Of a DNA stretch of 9,757 nt, positions 1 to 7,369 are shown piece by piece. How positions within the stretch are numbered: position 1 is the first letter of the stretch; the number at the start of each line of letters is the position of its first letter. The translations under genes were made by a program, and so were the position numbers. The stretch is taken from positions 1-9,757 of the forward strand of contig JAZRZG010000116.1 of assembly GCA_045601305.1 (NCBI GenBank), given 5' to 3'. The notes under the pieces were generated by a model. The model was not told where the DNA came from. It ran no database searches and saw nothing but the letters and a program-made list of their open reading frames with translations. The stretch comes from Equadaptatus sp045601305 (GTDB lineage Bacteria > Synergistota > Synergistia > Synergistales > Synergistaceae).

Positions 1-9
1 ATTCAATCT

Positions 10-459
10 CTAAAACATAAAAGCCATTCCGCCGGCGTCGCCGAGGCTGCAAAGAATATCGTTCATCTGCGCTTCTGTTTCCACTTTTGACAGAAACAGG
101 TTGATTTTCTGCGCGTATTTTTCGTCTGCTTTTGTCAGCGCCGACGCTCCGCCGGCGTTGTTTTTTGAAAGCAGCCGAATTCCGGCGCAGTCCGCGTCTA
201 TAATCCAGCCTTTCCCGTCAAGGTCGTCAAGTCCGTGCTGAAGCATATCGGCATTGCTCATCTGAAGATAATACCGCGCGTAACCGCAGAATACACGAAA
301 GGCATCTGACAGAGCTTCGATTTCATCTGTATCGGCAACGAGCATATTGAATACAAATCCTGTGTTTTCATCGTTTTCAAATGCGATGTATGCCGCGCCT
401 TCTGCCTGTTTGTCAATAACTTTTGCTCCGTTAATCCTGTTCCACTCAAGTTTCACCAT
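10..459 (-). CDS. Hypothetical protein, 149 aa
   Basis: I do not recognise this protein. It is a complete reading frame with an ATG start, preceded on the minus strand by a purine-rich AGAGGAAG site about 9-10 bases upstream, and it ends in TAG. The product looks soluble and cytoplasmic: there is no signal peptide, no membrane-length hydrophobic run and no clear metal or nucleotide motif. It is acidic in the first half and holds three cysteines (in FCGY, DADCAG and ILCSLG) with no CxxC pair. It lies 99 bp downstream of selB on the same strand, behind a possible promoter of its own, so co-transcription with the Sec genes is uncertain and a selenium role is not supported. Real-gene status rests on length, start context and strand agreement with its neighbours. 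Confidence 0.7.
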   Translation of the reverse strand: MVKLEWNRINGAKVIDKQAEGAAYIAFENDENTGFVFNMLVADTDEIEALSDAFRVFCGYARYYLQMSNADMLQHGLDDLDGKGWIIDADCAGIRLLSKNNAGGASALTKADEKYAQKINLFLSKVETEAQMNDILCSLGDAGGMAFMF

Positions 460-558
460 AATGCGACACTTCCTCTCTGAATTATTGCGGCATTAGAATT
501 GCTGCCTTGCGGCGGCAAGTGTATCATATTCGGATTACTGCCGCAAGTTTTTTCGATT
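460..558. promoter_or_regulatory. selB to hypothetical-gene spacer with dyads
   Basis: On the minus strand a TTGCGG (541-546) and a TACACT (518-523) are 17 bases apart and could form a weak promoter for the 149-aa gene. On the plus strand CTTGCGGC (506-513) and GCCGCAAG (540-547) form an 8-bp stem directly followed by six T (548-553), which is the layout of a terminator for plus-strand transcription running towards the 3' end of selB. A shorter hairpin, CTTGC with GCAAG (506-519), competes with it. No T-tract serves the minus strand after the selB stop. All of this is pattern-level evidence. Confidence 0.3.
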
Positions 559-2466
559 TTAATACAATACGCGGCTTTCGCCGTCAAGTCTTGTCAGCTT
601 GATTCTGTCGCAGTATTCGAGTATCTGCAGCGCGTATTTGCGTGACGTGCCGAGTTTGTCGCGCACTTCGGCAAGCGTTATGCTGCCGTTTTCGGCAAGA
701 CCGCTTTTGATTGTTTCAATTATTTTTGCCAAAACGTCTGCGCTGATATAGCTGTTTCCGTTAAGGCGCGTAAGTATGCCCTCTGCTTCCATTGCAAGCA
801 GAAGATGCCGCCCCTCCTGTTTGTTTGCAAAGTCTTTCAGAGCTTCGTCAAGTTCGGGGACTTCGCAGCCGCAGTCTTCATAGTATTGTTTAAGTTTTTC
901 CATTGCTTTGAGCTGTGCTTTGCTGTACACGACTTTGAAATCTGGCGCGCTTACTGAATTGATTCCGGTTTTGACTGCTCCCGTATCCGCAAGGAACCGT
1001 ATAATCGCTTCGAGGCATTTTGTGTTTTTAATTTTTGCCGCGCCTGCCAGTTTGTTTTTGAATTCTTCTTTAAGCATTCCCGCAAGCAGCGGATTTTTGG
1101 CATGGTATTCATTGAGCAGTCCTGTTGCTTTGGCAGCCAGCATATCTGTATAAACGCTGTGAACATAGATGTTGTCCGCAAGTTTAACGGCTTTTCCCGC
1201 AAACAGAAGTTTTTTTACATGTTCCTGCACTTCTTCGTCTGCCAGTCCAAGCTGCCCCGCTATGGAGTTCAGCGGCGTAAAGGAAACGCTTCCGTCTTTT
1301 ATCAGCTGTTCGAGCTGGCTTGTGTCGTCTCCGTTTTCGCGCACTTTGAGGGCAGCCGCAATTTCGCTGTCTGTCGATTTGTGTTTCGGCGCGTTTGGGT
1401 TGAGCACTATTCCGCCGCCTATGGTTTCAAGCGGCGAGTAGTAACGCACGACAAACGGATCGCCCTGCTTCAGCACGACAGGCTTTTCAAATCGCAGCTG
1501 TGCGTAGCAGTTTTTTCCAGGTTCAAGCTGTTCTGTTTCAAAAAGCACAGCTTTGCAGAGCGCTTCTTCCGAACCGTAGTAAAAATGCAGTCTTCCGCCG
1601 TTTTTTATTGTGCGCTTGGAATCGGCAAGCATACAGAGCTTAACGTCTGCCATGAGTGACGGCTCAAGGCTTCCGCATGCGGCAAGCACGTTGCCGCGCG
1701 ACAGTTCTTCTTTTTTAACGTTCTGCAGATTGACCGCCGTTCTTTGCCCTGCGTAGGCAGCGTCAACCATTTGACCGTGAACCTGCAGATTGCGTACCTT
1801 TGCAGACAGCCCCTGCGGATATACCATAATCTCCTGCCCTGTTTTTATCATGCCCTCGGTCAGTGTGCCTGTAACAACCGTCCCAAAACCTGAGATTGTG
1901 AATACCCTGTCCACAGGTATGCGCAGCAGCGCGGGGTTGTTGTTTCTGTTTCCCGTCTCTTTCGCGTAATCGTATATCAGCTGCCGCTGTTCGTCTATTC
2001 CCTCTCCGGTAACTGCGGAATCAGCTCTTACAGGCGCTTTTTCAAGGAACGTTCCTTTTACCGCCTCGCGTATGTCTTCTTCCACGAGTTCGACAAATCC
2101 GGGCTCGACTGTGTCTGTCTTTGTGATAACTATTATTCCTTTTTTGATGTTGAGAAGATGCATAATATCAAGGTGTTCAACGGTCTGCGGCATAACGCCT
2201 TCGTCAGCGGCGACGACAAGCAGCACCATGTCTATGCCGCCTATTCCGGCAAGCATATTTTTTATGAATTTTTCATGTCCGGGAACGTCTATGATACCGA
2301 TGTCCGTGCCGTCGGGCGTACGCATATCGGCAAAGCCCAGCTCTATTGTGATACCGCGCTTCTGTTCTTCTTTAAGCCTGTCTGCGTTTATTCCGGTCAA
2401 AGCCTTTATGAGACTTGTTTTGCCGTGGTCAACGTGTCCTGCGGTTCCGACTATTACGTTGTTCAA
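559..2466 (-). CDS. selB: Selenocysteine-specific elongation factor SelB
   Basis: SelB is the GTPase that brings Sec-tRNA-Sec to the ribosome at UGA codons marked by a SECIS hairpin. At 635 residues it has the usual family length. The N-terminal GTPase domain shows G1 GHVDHGKT (residues 10-17), the switch-I RGIT (38-41), G3 DVPGH (60-64) and G4 TKTD (115-118). EF-Tu-like beta-barrels follow (for example SGFGTVVTGT and GDPFVVRYY), and the C-terminal part is the winged-helix region that binds SECIS RNA, with GTSRKYALQILEYCDRI near the end as the last helix-turn-helix. The start is TTG at 2466: an in-frame TGA sits at 2473-2475, and GGGGTGA at 2473-2479 is a well-spaced ribosome site. The ATG at 2471-2473 is out of frame. 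selB follows selC on the same strand, with a hairpin plus U-tract between them. Confidence 0.97.
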   Translation of the reverse strand: MNNVIVGTAGHVDHGKTSLIKALTGINADRLKEEQKRGITIELGFADMRTPDGTDIGIIDVPGHEKFIKNMLAGIGGIDMVLLVVAADEGVMPQTVEHLDIMHLLNIKKGIIVITKTDTVEPGFVELVEEDIREAVKGTFLEKAPVRADSAVTGEGIDEQRQLIYDYAKETGNRNNNPALLRIPVDRVFTISGFGTVVTGTLTEGMIKTGQEIMVYPQGLSAKVRNLQVHGQMVDAAYAGQRTAVNLQNVKKEELSRGNVLAACGSLEPSLMADVKLCMLADSKRTIKNGGRLHFYYGSEEALCKAVLFETEQLEPGKNCYAQLRFEKPVVLKQGDPFVVRYYSPLETIGGGIVLNPNAPKHKSTDSEIAAALKVRENGDDTSQLEQLIKDGSVSFTPLNSIAGQLGLADEEVQEHVKKLLFAGKAVKLADNIYVHSVYTDMLAAKATGLLNEYHAKNPLLAGMLKEEFKNKLAGAAKIKNTKCLEAIIRFLADTGAVKTGINSVSAPDFKVVYSKAQLKAMEKLKQYYEDCGCEVPELDEALKDFANKQEGRHLLLAMEAEGILTRLNGNSYISADVLAKIIETIKSGLAENGSITLAEVRDKLGTSRKYALQILEYCDRIKLTRLDGESRVLY

Positions 2467-2511
2467 TTTGCATCACCCCGTGAAGGATTTTGTAAATTTG
2501 TATGAAGAAAG

Positions 2512-2534
2512 AAAAAAGCGCAAAGATTTGCGCT
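2512..2534 (-). terminator. Hairpin plus U-tract between selC and selB
   Basis: Read on the minus strand, AGCGCAA and TTGCGCT form a perfect 7-bp stem around a 4-base loop (ATCT), followed immediately by six U (2512-2517) and a further pyrimidine run. This is the structure of an intrinsic terminator. It starts 8 bases after the CCA end of tRNA-Sec and ends 45 bp before the selB start. It could set the 3' end of the tRNA transcript, with selB made by read-through or from a weak promoter of its own (a possible TACAAA -10 lies just downstream, without a good -35). Confidence 0.7.
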
Positions 2535-2542
2535 GAAATTCC

Positions 2543-2639
2543 TGGCGGAGGCATGTGAGAATCGAACTCACCCAGACGGCTCTTAACCACCCGCGCCGGT
2601 TTTGAAGACCGGAAGGCACACCAGCGCCTATCTACCTCC
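2543..2639 (-). tRNA. selC: tRNA-Sec (anticodon UCA)
   Basis: This is the selenocysteine-inserting tRNA that reads UGA. The 97 bases include an encoded CCA end (2543-2545) and a G discriminator. The acceptor arm begins GGAGGUAG and pairs with AUGCCUCC: seven pairs including one G-U, with the eighth position a G-A mismatch. The D arm has six pairs (AGGCGC with GUGCCU) and a 4-base loop, as in bacterial tRNA-Sec. The anticodon stem is CCGGU/ACCGG around CUUCAAA, which puts UCA at 2603-2605. A long variable arm (GGGUGG with CCGUCU, three of six pairs G-U) and a T arm with GTGAG/CTCAC and TTCGATT complete it. It lies 11 bp after the selA stop and upstream of selB, so processing from a selA transcript is likely. 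Confidence 0.97.
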
Positions 2640-2650
2640 GTATTTAATTG

Positions 2651-4024
2651 TTACAGCAGTTTTTTCAAGGCTTCGCGCACCGCGGCAAGCACGCTGTCCA
2701 ATACAGTCCGCATGTCAAGCAGAAGTTTATCCTCGCTTATCCTTGCTATTATCGGCGTTTCCCAGTCTATCAAAGCGCGTTCGAGTTTGTCAACCGATAT
2801 TTCTTTCGGGACAACCGAAACAGCCCAGCTTTTTAAGTTGAACATGGGCGCTGCCCCGCCGCCTATTCTTCCCGTTTCTTCCTGTACGGCAATGTCGGCC
2901 TTCAGTTTTCCGAGACTGACCGCAAATTTTTCCGCTTTGTCCCTGATTTTGGCAATCGGGGCGGTAAGCATTGCAAGCACAGGGACTTCCGAAAGCGCCT
3001 GCTTTTTGTCTCTGTAGCTTCTGAAGGTGCTCTCAAGCGCTGCGAGAGTTATTTTATCAACTCTTAGCGGTCTTGCCAACTGGTTTTTCTTAATAATGTC
3101 AATATATTTCTTTTTTCCCGCGATTATTCCTGCCTGAGGTCCTCCGAGCAGCTTGTCGCCGCTGAACAGAACTATGTCTGCGCCGTCTTCAAACGCGTTT
3201 TTAACGTTTGGTTCGTCTATACCGTACTCGCGCAAATCAACCATAAGTCCGCTGCCCATATCATAAATCAGCGGAAGTTTTTTTGCCGCGGCAAACTCCG
3301 CGAGCTGACGGAGCGAAACATCTTCCTGAAAGCCTATGACGCGGTAATTGCTTGTATGGACTTTTAGTACAGCGCCTGTTTTTCTGCCGGCGGCTCTTTC
3401 GTAGTCGTAAAGGTGCGTTTTGTTGGTGGTGCCGACATCTTTCAGAACAGCGCCCGAAAGTGCCATAATTTCAGGAATCCTGAATGCTCCGCCGATTTCA
3501 ACCGACTCTCCTCTTGAAACAAGCACTTCTTTGCCCTTGAACAGCGAGGCAAGGCACAAAAGCGTGGCGGCAGCGTTGTTGTTTACAACAATCGCGTCTT
3601 CGGCGCCGGTAATCTGTGAGATCAGTTTTGAAATATGGTCATGTCTGCTTCCGCGCGCCGCGCTTTTGAGGTCATATTCAAGCGTTGAGTATGAAACGGC
3701 AATTTCAGCCGCGTTTTTCGCTGCTTTTTCCGAAAGCCTTGCCCTGCCGAGATTGGTGTGCAGGATTATGCCTGTCGCGTTTATTACTTTTCTGAGACTC
3801 GGAATGTCCGCGCTTTTTATTTTTTCTGCTGCGCGTTTTGCGGCAGCCGCTGCCGAGAGTTCCGTCTTCCTGCCGGCGACTGTCTCCGCGCGCATTTCGT
3901 CAAGCACAGTCCGCACAGTATCGACAACGACTTCTCTTTCAGTATTTTCAAAACAGGCTGCCAGCTCATCGCAGGCAAGCACCTGATCTACCCTTGGTAT
4001 GTTGCGCAGTTTGTTTTTTTCCAT
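2651..4024 (-). CDS. selA: L-seryl-tRNA(Sec) selenium transferase SelA
   Basis: SelA is the PLP enzyme that converts Ser-tRNA-Sec to Sec-tRNA-Sec using selenophosphate. In bacteria it works as a large homodecamer. The 457-residue length matches the family. The N-terminal tRNA-binding segment shows the typical IPRVDQVL. It is followed by INATGIILHTNLGRA (81-95) and the conserved NNNAAA near 148-153. The PLP lysine is Lys291 in SGDKLLGGPQAG, equivalent to Lys295 of the E. coli enzyme, and a conserved RPLRVDK follows. The ATG at 4024 lies one base past the LysR stop codon, with an AGGCGG-like site in the end of the LysR gene, so the two are probably translationally coupled. tRNA-Sec, its substrate, is encoded immediately downstream. 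Confidence 0.98.
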   Translation of the reverse strand: MEKNKLRNIPRVDQVLACDELAACFENTEREVVVDTVRTVLDEMRAETVAGRKTELSAAAAAKRAAEKIKSADIPSLRKVINATGIILHTNLGRARLSEKAAKNAAEIAVSYSTLEYDLKSAARGSRHDHISKLISQITGAEDAIVVNNNAAATLLCLASLFKGKEVLVSRGESVEIGGAFRIPEIMALSGAVLKDVGTTNKTHLYDYERAAGRKTGAVLKVHTSNYRVIGFQEDVSLRQLAEFAAAKKLPLIYDMGSGLMVDLREYGIDEPNVKNAFEDGADIVLFSGDKLLGGPQAGIIAGKKKYIDIIKKNQLARPLRVDKITLAALESTFRSYRDKKQALSEVPVLAMLTAPIAKIRDKAEKFAVSLGKLKADIAVQEETGRIGGGAAPMFNLKSWAVSVVPKEISVDKLERALIDWETPIIARISEDKLLLDMRTVLDSVLAAVREALKKLL

Positions 4025-4025
4025 T

Positions 4026-4928
4026 TTAATCCGCCTGCCCGTTCACAAAAAATGTCTGAACAAATTGTATAAATTTTTCTGCTTCGCTGCTCAGCATTTT
4101 ATTTCTGCGCCTTGCTATGTAAAAATTTCTCTTTACGTCCGACGGCAGTCTGAACCTCAGCAGCAGTCCGTCTTTAACGTAGTTTTCAGCTGCTCTGCTT
4201 GAGATTATGGAAACACCGACACCGGCAGCCACAAGATTTTTTATGCTCTCCTGATCGTTAAGTTTTGCCGTAACGTTCATTTTCGTTTCGTCAAGATTCA
4301 GGCTCTCAAGTATTGCAGAGGCATACAACCCGCTTGCGCTGCCTTCTTCTCTTAAAATAAAGGGCAGTGTCTGCAGTTTCTCAACAGGAAACTTATCTGT
4401 TTCATACTGTCTGAATTCCTCTGTGTTCGGCGTTATCAGTTCAAGCCGGTCCTCACAAAGAACATGGTACTCTATTATGTTCCGGTCTGTTTTCATTCCT
4501 GTAAGCGCAACGTCATAAATACCGTTCATCAAACCGTTCAGAATATCGTTGCTGTCGCTTTGGTTTATTATAAAACGTACAGACGGATATTTTACGCGAA
4601 ACGCAGGAATAATTTCGGGCAACAGATAACCGGACGGAATAGTGGAAACCCCTAAATGAATGGTCGATTCCTCTCCGTTCTGCCATTTTTTGAACAGCAT
4701 ATCCTCAAGACCCACGATATTAATGGCAGTTTCTAAGAGTTCCCTCCCTTTTTCCGTTATGCAGACGTTTTTCGTGTTTCTCCGCAGCAGCTGAGTTTGA
4801 AGTTCCTCCTCAAGCATACGGACATGAAAACTTACGGTAGGCTGTGCGAGATAAAGTTTTTCCGCCGCTTTTGTGAAACTGCCGTATTTAGCAACCGCTA
4901 TAAAACTGCGCAGCTGTTTTATTTCCAT
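4026..4928 (-). CDS. LysR-type regulator of the selenium-metabolism group
   Basis: This is a 300-residue LysR-type transcription factor of standard length. The N-terminal winged helix-turn-helix (about residues 1-60) has the typical MEIKQLRSFIAVAKYGSFTK start and AQPTVSFHVRMLEEEL recognition helix. A linker helix and a periplasmic-binding-protein-like effector domain follow (about 90-295), opening with HLGVSTIPSGYLLPEI. Its place between a desulfurase gene and selA matches the known group of selenium-associated LysR regulators; the family link is from recall, not a search. AGGAGGT lies ten bases before the ATG, inside the end of the upstream gene, and the gaps to its neighbours are 2 and 1 bp. 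Likely targets are the divergent promoters in 6071-6296. The effector is unknown; a selenium or sulfur metabolite is inference only. Confidence 0.9.
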   Translation of the reverse strand: MEIKQLRSFIAVAKYGSFTKAAEKLYLAQPTVSFHVRMLEEELQTQLLRRNTKNVCITEKGRELLETAINIVGLEDMLFKKWQNGEESTIHLGVSTIPSGYLLPEIIPAFRVKYPSVRFIINQSDSNDILNGLMNGIYDVALTGMKTDRNIIEYHVLCEDRLELITPNTEEFRQYETDKFPVEKLQTLPFILREEGSASGLYASAILESLNLDETKMNVTAKLNDQESIKNLVAAGVGVSIISSRAAENYVKDGLLLRFRLPSDVKRNFYIARRRNKMLSSEAEKFIQFVQTFFVNGQAD

Positions 4929-4930
4929 CC

Positions 4931-6070
4931 TTAAAGCACCTCCTGAAGAGCGTTTATTACTGCTTCTATATCCTCTGACGTGTTGAAAACGCCGAAAGAA
5001 AACCGTATTGTCCCTGCAGGATATGTGCCGAGAGTTTTATGCGCCGAGGGAGCGCAGTGCAGCCCGACTCTTGTCTGAATATCAAAACGGCTGTCAAGCG
5101 TATAGGCTGTCTCGCTCAAATCGCGCTTGTCCGTATAAACGCTGACAACGCCCGTTCTGTTGTCAATACCCTGCGGTCCTGCAATTTTCAGCTGCTTAAT
5201 GCCGCGCGCCGCGTCAATAAAACGCTTCGTTAAATCCATCTCATGCGCGAAAATATTGTCAATGCCCTTTGCCTGTACCCATTCAATTCCCGCTTTTAAC
5301 CCTGCTATGCCGGGCAAGTTCAAAGTCCCCGGCTCAAAACGGTCCGGCATAAAATCAGGTATCTGCTCAGTATGGCTGATACTTCCTGTTCCTCCGGAAA
5401 TAAGCGGCTCAATCTCCGCCGCAAAACCTTCTTTCAGTATAAAACCGCCGATTCCCTGAGGACCCAGCAGACTTTTATGCCCCGTAAAACAGAGCGCGTC
5501 TATGTTCATTTTTTGCATGTCTATCGGAAGTATTCCGGCTGTCTGCGCAGAATCCACAATAAAACGCAGACCGTATGCCTTGCACAGCGCGCCGACCTTT
5601 TCGACAGGCATAATGCTGCCGCACACATTGCTCGCGTGCTGCATGACGATTGCTTTTGTGCTGGGCTTTATGAGCTTTTCAATCTCGTCAAAACACAGGA
5701 AGCCTTCGGTATCGCAAGGTATTCTGTCAAATTCAACACCCTGTTTCTGCAGCTGGTTAAGCGGACGCATTACCGCGTTGTGTTCCATCGACGAACAGAG
5801 TATATGATCTCCTGATTTTAACAATCCTTTAAGTATTATATTGAGACTTTGGGTAATGTTCTGCGTAAAGACAACGTTTCTGCAGTCGTCCGCGCCGAAA
5901 AAATCTTTGAGCAGTTCCCTGCACTCAAACACAATATCCGAGGCAGCGTAACTTGAAGCATACCCTCCTCTGTTTATATTCACTCCTGTATGCGCAATAT
6001 AATCGTAGACCGCATCAGCAGTCTGCTTCGGCTTTGGAAAACTTGTACACGCGTTGTCAGCGTAAATCAT
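4931..6070 (-). CDS. Class-V aminotransferase-fold cysteine desulfurase (selenium-locus type)
   Basis: This is a PLP enzyme of the NifS/SufS superfamily that removes sulfur (or selenium) from cysteine (or selenocysteine) as an enzyme-bound persulfide. Over 379 residues it shows the N-terminal YADNACTSFPKP, the PLP-stacking histidine in SMEHNAV (His97), DSAQTAG (173-179), the PLP lysine in FTGHKSLLGPQG (Lys199) and the active cysteine in RVGLHCAPSAH (Cys339). The wording of these motifs fits the family of probable desulfurases (TIGR01977 type, typified by Enterococcus faecalis EF2568) that sits near selD. In this locus it probably supplies or mobilises selenium for SelD, which is inference. 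The ATG at 6070 has GAGGTG six bases upstream. It heads the minus-strand block and is divergent from the transporter gene. Confidence 0.92.
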   Translation of the reverse strand: MIYADNACTSFPKPKQTADAVYDYIAHTGVNINRGGYASSYAASDIVFECRELLKDFFGADDCRNVVFTQNITQSLNIILKGLLKSGDHILCSSMEHNAVMRPLNQLQKQGVEFDRIPCDTEGFLCFDEIEKLIKPSTKAIVMQHASNVCGSIMPVEKVGALCKAYGLRFIVDSAQTAGILPIDMQKMNIDALCFTGHKSLLGPQGIGGFILKEGFAAEIEPLISGGTGSISHTEQIPDFMPDRFEPGTLNLPGIAGLKAGIEWVQAKGIDNIFAHEMDLTKRFIDAARGIKQLKIAGPQGIDNRTGVVSVYTDKRDLSETAYTLDSRFDIQTRVGLHCAPSAHKTLGTYPAGTIRFSFGVFNTSEDIEAVINALQEVL

Positions 6071-6144
6071 GGGACACCTCAGTTTTGCTCAAAATTTCAG
6101 CAGCAGCAACTCTGTTGAATAACCAACATACCAAATCTGTGTTA

Positions 6145-6150
6145 AGTATA
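6145..6150 (-). promoter_or_regulatory. Candidate -10 box of the desulfurase-lysR-selA block
   Basis: The minus strand reads TATACT here, one mismatch from TATAAT, and 75-80 bases before the desulfurase ATG. There is no good -35 at 17 bases upstream (AGAAAA there; TTAGAA at 19). A weak -35 is usual for an activator-dependent promoter, and the dyad at 6193-6207 would be centred about 61 bases upstream of the expected start of transcription. Confidence 0.4.
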
Positions 6151-6192
6151 TCATATCAAGCAGTATTTTTTCTAACTTTATTTGATTTTTCT

Positions 6193-6207
6193 ATAAACAC
6201 TGTTTAT
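6193..6207. promoter_or_regulatory. LysR-type T-N11-A dyad, candidate operator
   Basis: ATAAACA and TGTTTAT are perfect 7-bp inverted arms around a single C. The dyad contains the T-N11-A pattern (T6194 to A6206) typical of LysR-family sites. It is in the space between the two divergent gene blocks, and one of those blocks encodes a LysR protein. Ownership of the site by that protein is inference. Confidence 0.5.
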
Positions 6208-6244
6208 TGAGTATGTTTTTTCATTTGCCTTGCGCAGACAGTCA

Positions 6245-6287
6245 CCGTAAAATCTGATTATTGCAAAATCAATATCATATTTTACGG
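6245..6287 (+). repeat. Large inverted repeat overlapping the yedE ribosome site
   Basis: CCGTAAAAT (6245-6253) is exactly complementary to ATTTTACGG (6279-6287), and after one mismatch TGAT (6255-6258) pairs with ATCA (6274-6277): 13 of 14 positions over a 15-base centre. An alternative inner hairpin pairs TGATT (6255-6259) with AATCA (6267-6271). The right arm takes in the first two G of the GGAGG at 6286-6290, so in mRNA the fold would partly hide the yedE Shine-Dalgarno site. As DNA it could also be an operator. No T-tract follows, so it is not a standard terminator. Confidence 0.65.
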
Positions 6288-6296
6288 AGGTTTGTC

Positions 6297-7367
6297 ATGG
6301 ATTCAAAGAAAGTCACAATCGTCATCGGTCTTGTAACAGGCATAATTTCAGCCCTGCTGGTCAAGTTCGGCAATCCTGCGAACATGGGTTTCTGCATCGC
6401 CTGTTTTATCAGAGATACTGCAGGCGCGCTCGGTCTTCACAGAGCACAGCCTGTTCAGTATATAAGACCTGAAATTATCGGACTTGTCCTCGGGAGCTGC
6501 ATAGCAGCCATCGGGAGCAAAGAGTTTAAGGCAAAGGGCGGCTCTGCCCCTATGACACGTTTTGTTCTCGGTTTCTTTGTCATGGTCGGCGCGCTTATGT
6601 TCCTTGGCTGCCCGTTCAGAATGGTACTGCGCTTGGCAGGCGGCGACCTTAACGCCGTAATTGGACTGGCAGGTTTCTTCGCAGGAATACTTATCGGCGT
6701 GTTTTTCCTCAACAAGGGCTACACCCTGAAAAGAAGCTATCAGCTTCCGGCTGCGGAAGGTACAGTAATGCCTGTAATGCAAATCGCGCTTCTTGTCCTT
6801 CTTGTCGCCGCTCCGGCATTTATATTTTTCTCAAGCAATTTCCCGGACGTTAAAGGTCCCGGAAAAGCTCATGCCGCGATTATAATATCGCTCTGCGCCG
6901 GACTCATTGTCGGGTATCTCTGTCAGAAATCCCGTTTCTGCATGGCAGGCGGCTTCAGAGACTTCATTCTCTTTAAAGAAACACGGCTTTTGCTCGGCTT
7001 TATCGCAATTTTTGCGGCAACGCTCGCAGTCAATATTTTCATCGGCAAATTTAAACTCGGCTTCGATGCTCAGCCTGTCGCGCACACAGATTTTCTGTGG
7101 AATTTCCTTGGCATGACTTTGGTCGGCTTCGCAAGCGTTCTGCTTGGCGGCTGCCCGCTGCGTCAGCTCATACTTTCAGGCGAAGGCAATACCGACAGTG
7201 CCGTTACCGCGCTCGGACTTCTCATAGGCGCTGCTTTCTGCCATAATTTCGGCTTGGCTTCTTCAGCAGCAGGTCCCACTCTCAACGGCAAAATCGCTGT
7301 TGTTATCGGAATTATTGTCACTGCCGCAATCGGATTTGCGAACTGCGCAGAAAACAAGGAGGCATAG
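6297..7367 (+). CDS. yedE: YedE-type putative selenium transporter
   Basis: This is a polytopic inner-membrane protein of the YeeE/YedE (Sulf_transp) superfamily, the branch found with selenium genes and thought to import a selenium compound. The 356 residues are mostly hydrophobic, with about ten membrane segments in two related halves. GFCIACFIRD (31-40) matches RFCMAGGFRDF (214-224), and LGCPFRMVLRLAGGD (103-117) matches GGCPLRQLILSGEG (284-297). Cys33, Cys36, Cys105, Cys215 and Cys286 are placed as in this family, where such cysteines line the path of a thio-ion. The start is ATG 6297, six bases after GGAGG (6286-6290); an in-frame TTG at 6261 would lie inside the large dyad and has no ribosome site. 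It heads the plus-strand block and is probably controlled by the dyads upstream. Confidence 0.92.
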   Translation: MDSKKVTIVIGLVTGIISALLVKFGNPANMGFCIACFIRDTAGALGLHRAQPVQYIRPEIIGLVLGSCIAAIGSKEFKAKGGSAPMTRFVLGFFVMVGALMFLGCPFRMVLRLAGGDLNAVIGLAGFFAGILIGVFFLNKGYTLKRSYQLPAAEGTVMPVMQIALLVLLVAAPAFIFFSSNFPDVKGPGKAHAAIIISLCAGLIVGYLCQKSRFCMAGGFRDFILFKETRLLLGFIAIFAATLAVNIFIGKFKLGFDAQPVAHTDFLWNFLGMTLVGFASVLLGGCPLRQLILSGEGNTDSAVTALGLLIGAAFCHNFGLASSAAGPTLNGKIAVVIGIIVTAAIGFANCAENKEA

Positions 7368-7369
7368 CT

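Noticed and set aside
1102..1659. Long plus-strand reading frame (185 codons) within selB
   Set aside because: It is antisense to a well-supported gene, has no ribosome site and shows no protein-like motif.
2471..2473. ATG as the selB start
   Set aside because: It is out of frame with the GTPase domain, and the in-frame codon just upstream is a stop. TTG 2466 is the only workable start.
3420..3986. Long plus-strand reading frame (188 codons) within selA
   Set aside because: It is a shadow of selA codon bias; the serine/alanine-rich product has no family features.
6261..6296. Upstream TTG start for the transporter
   Set aside because: It would add 12 residues lying within the large dyad and lacks a ribosome site, whereas ATG 6297 has GGAGG at proper spacing.
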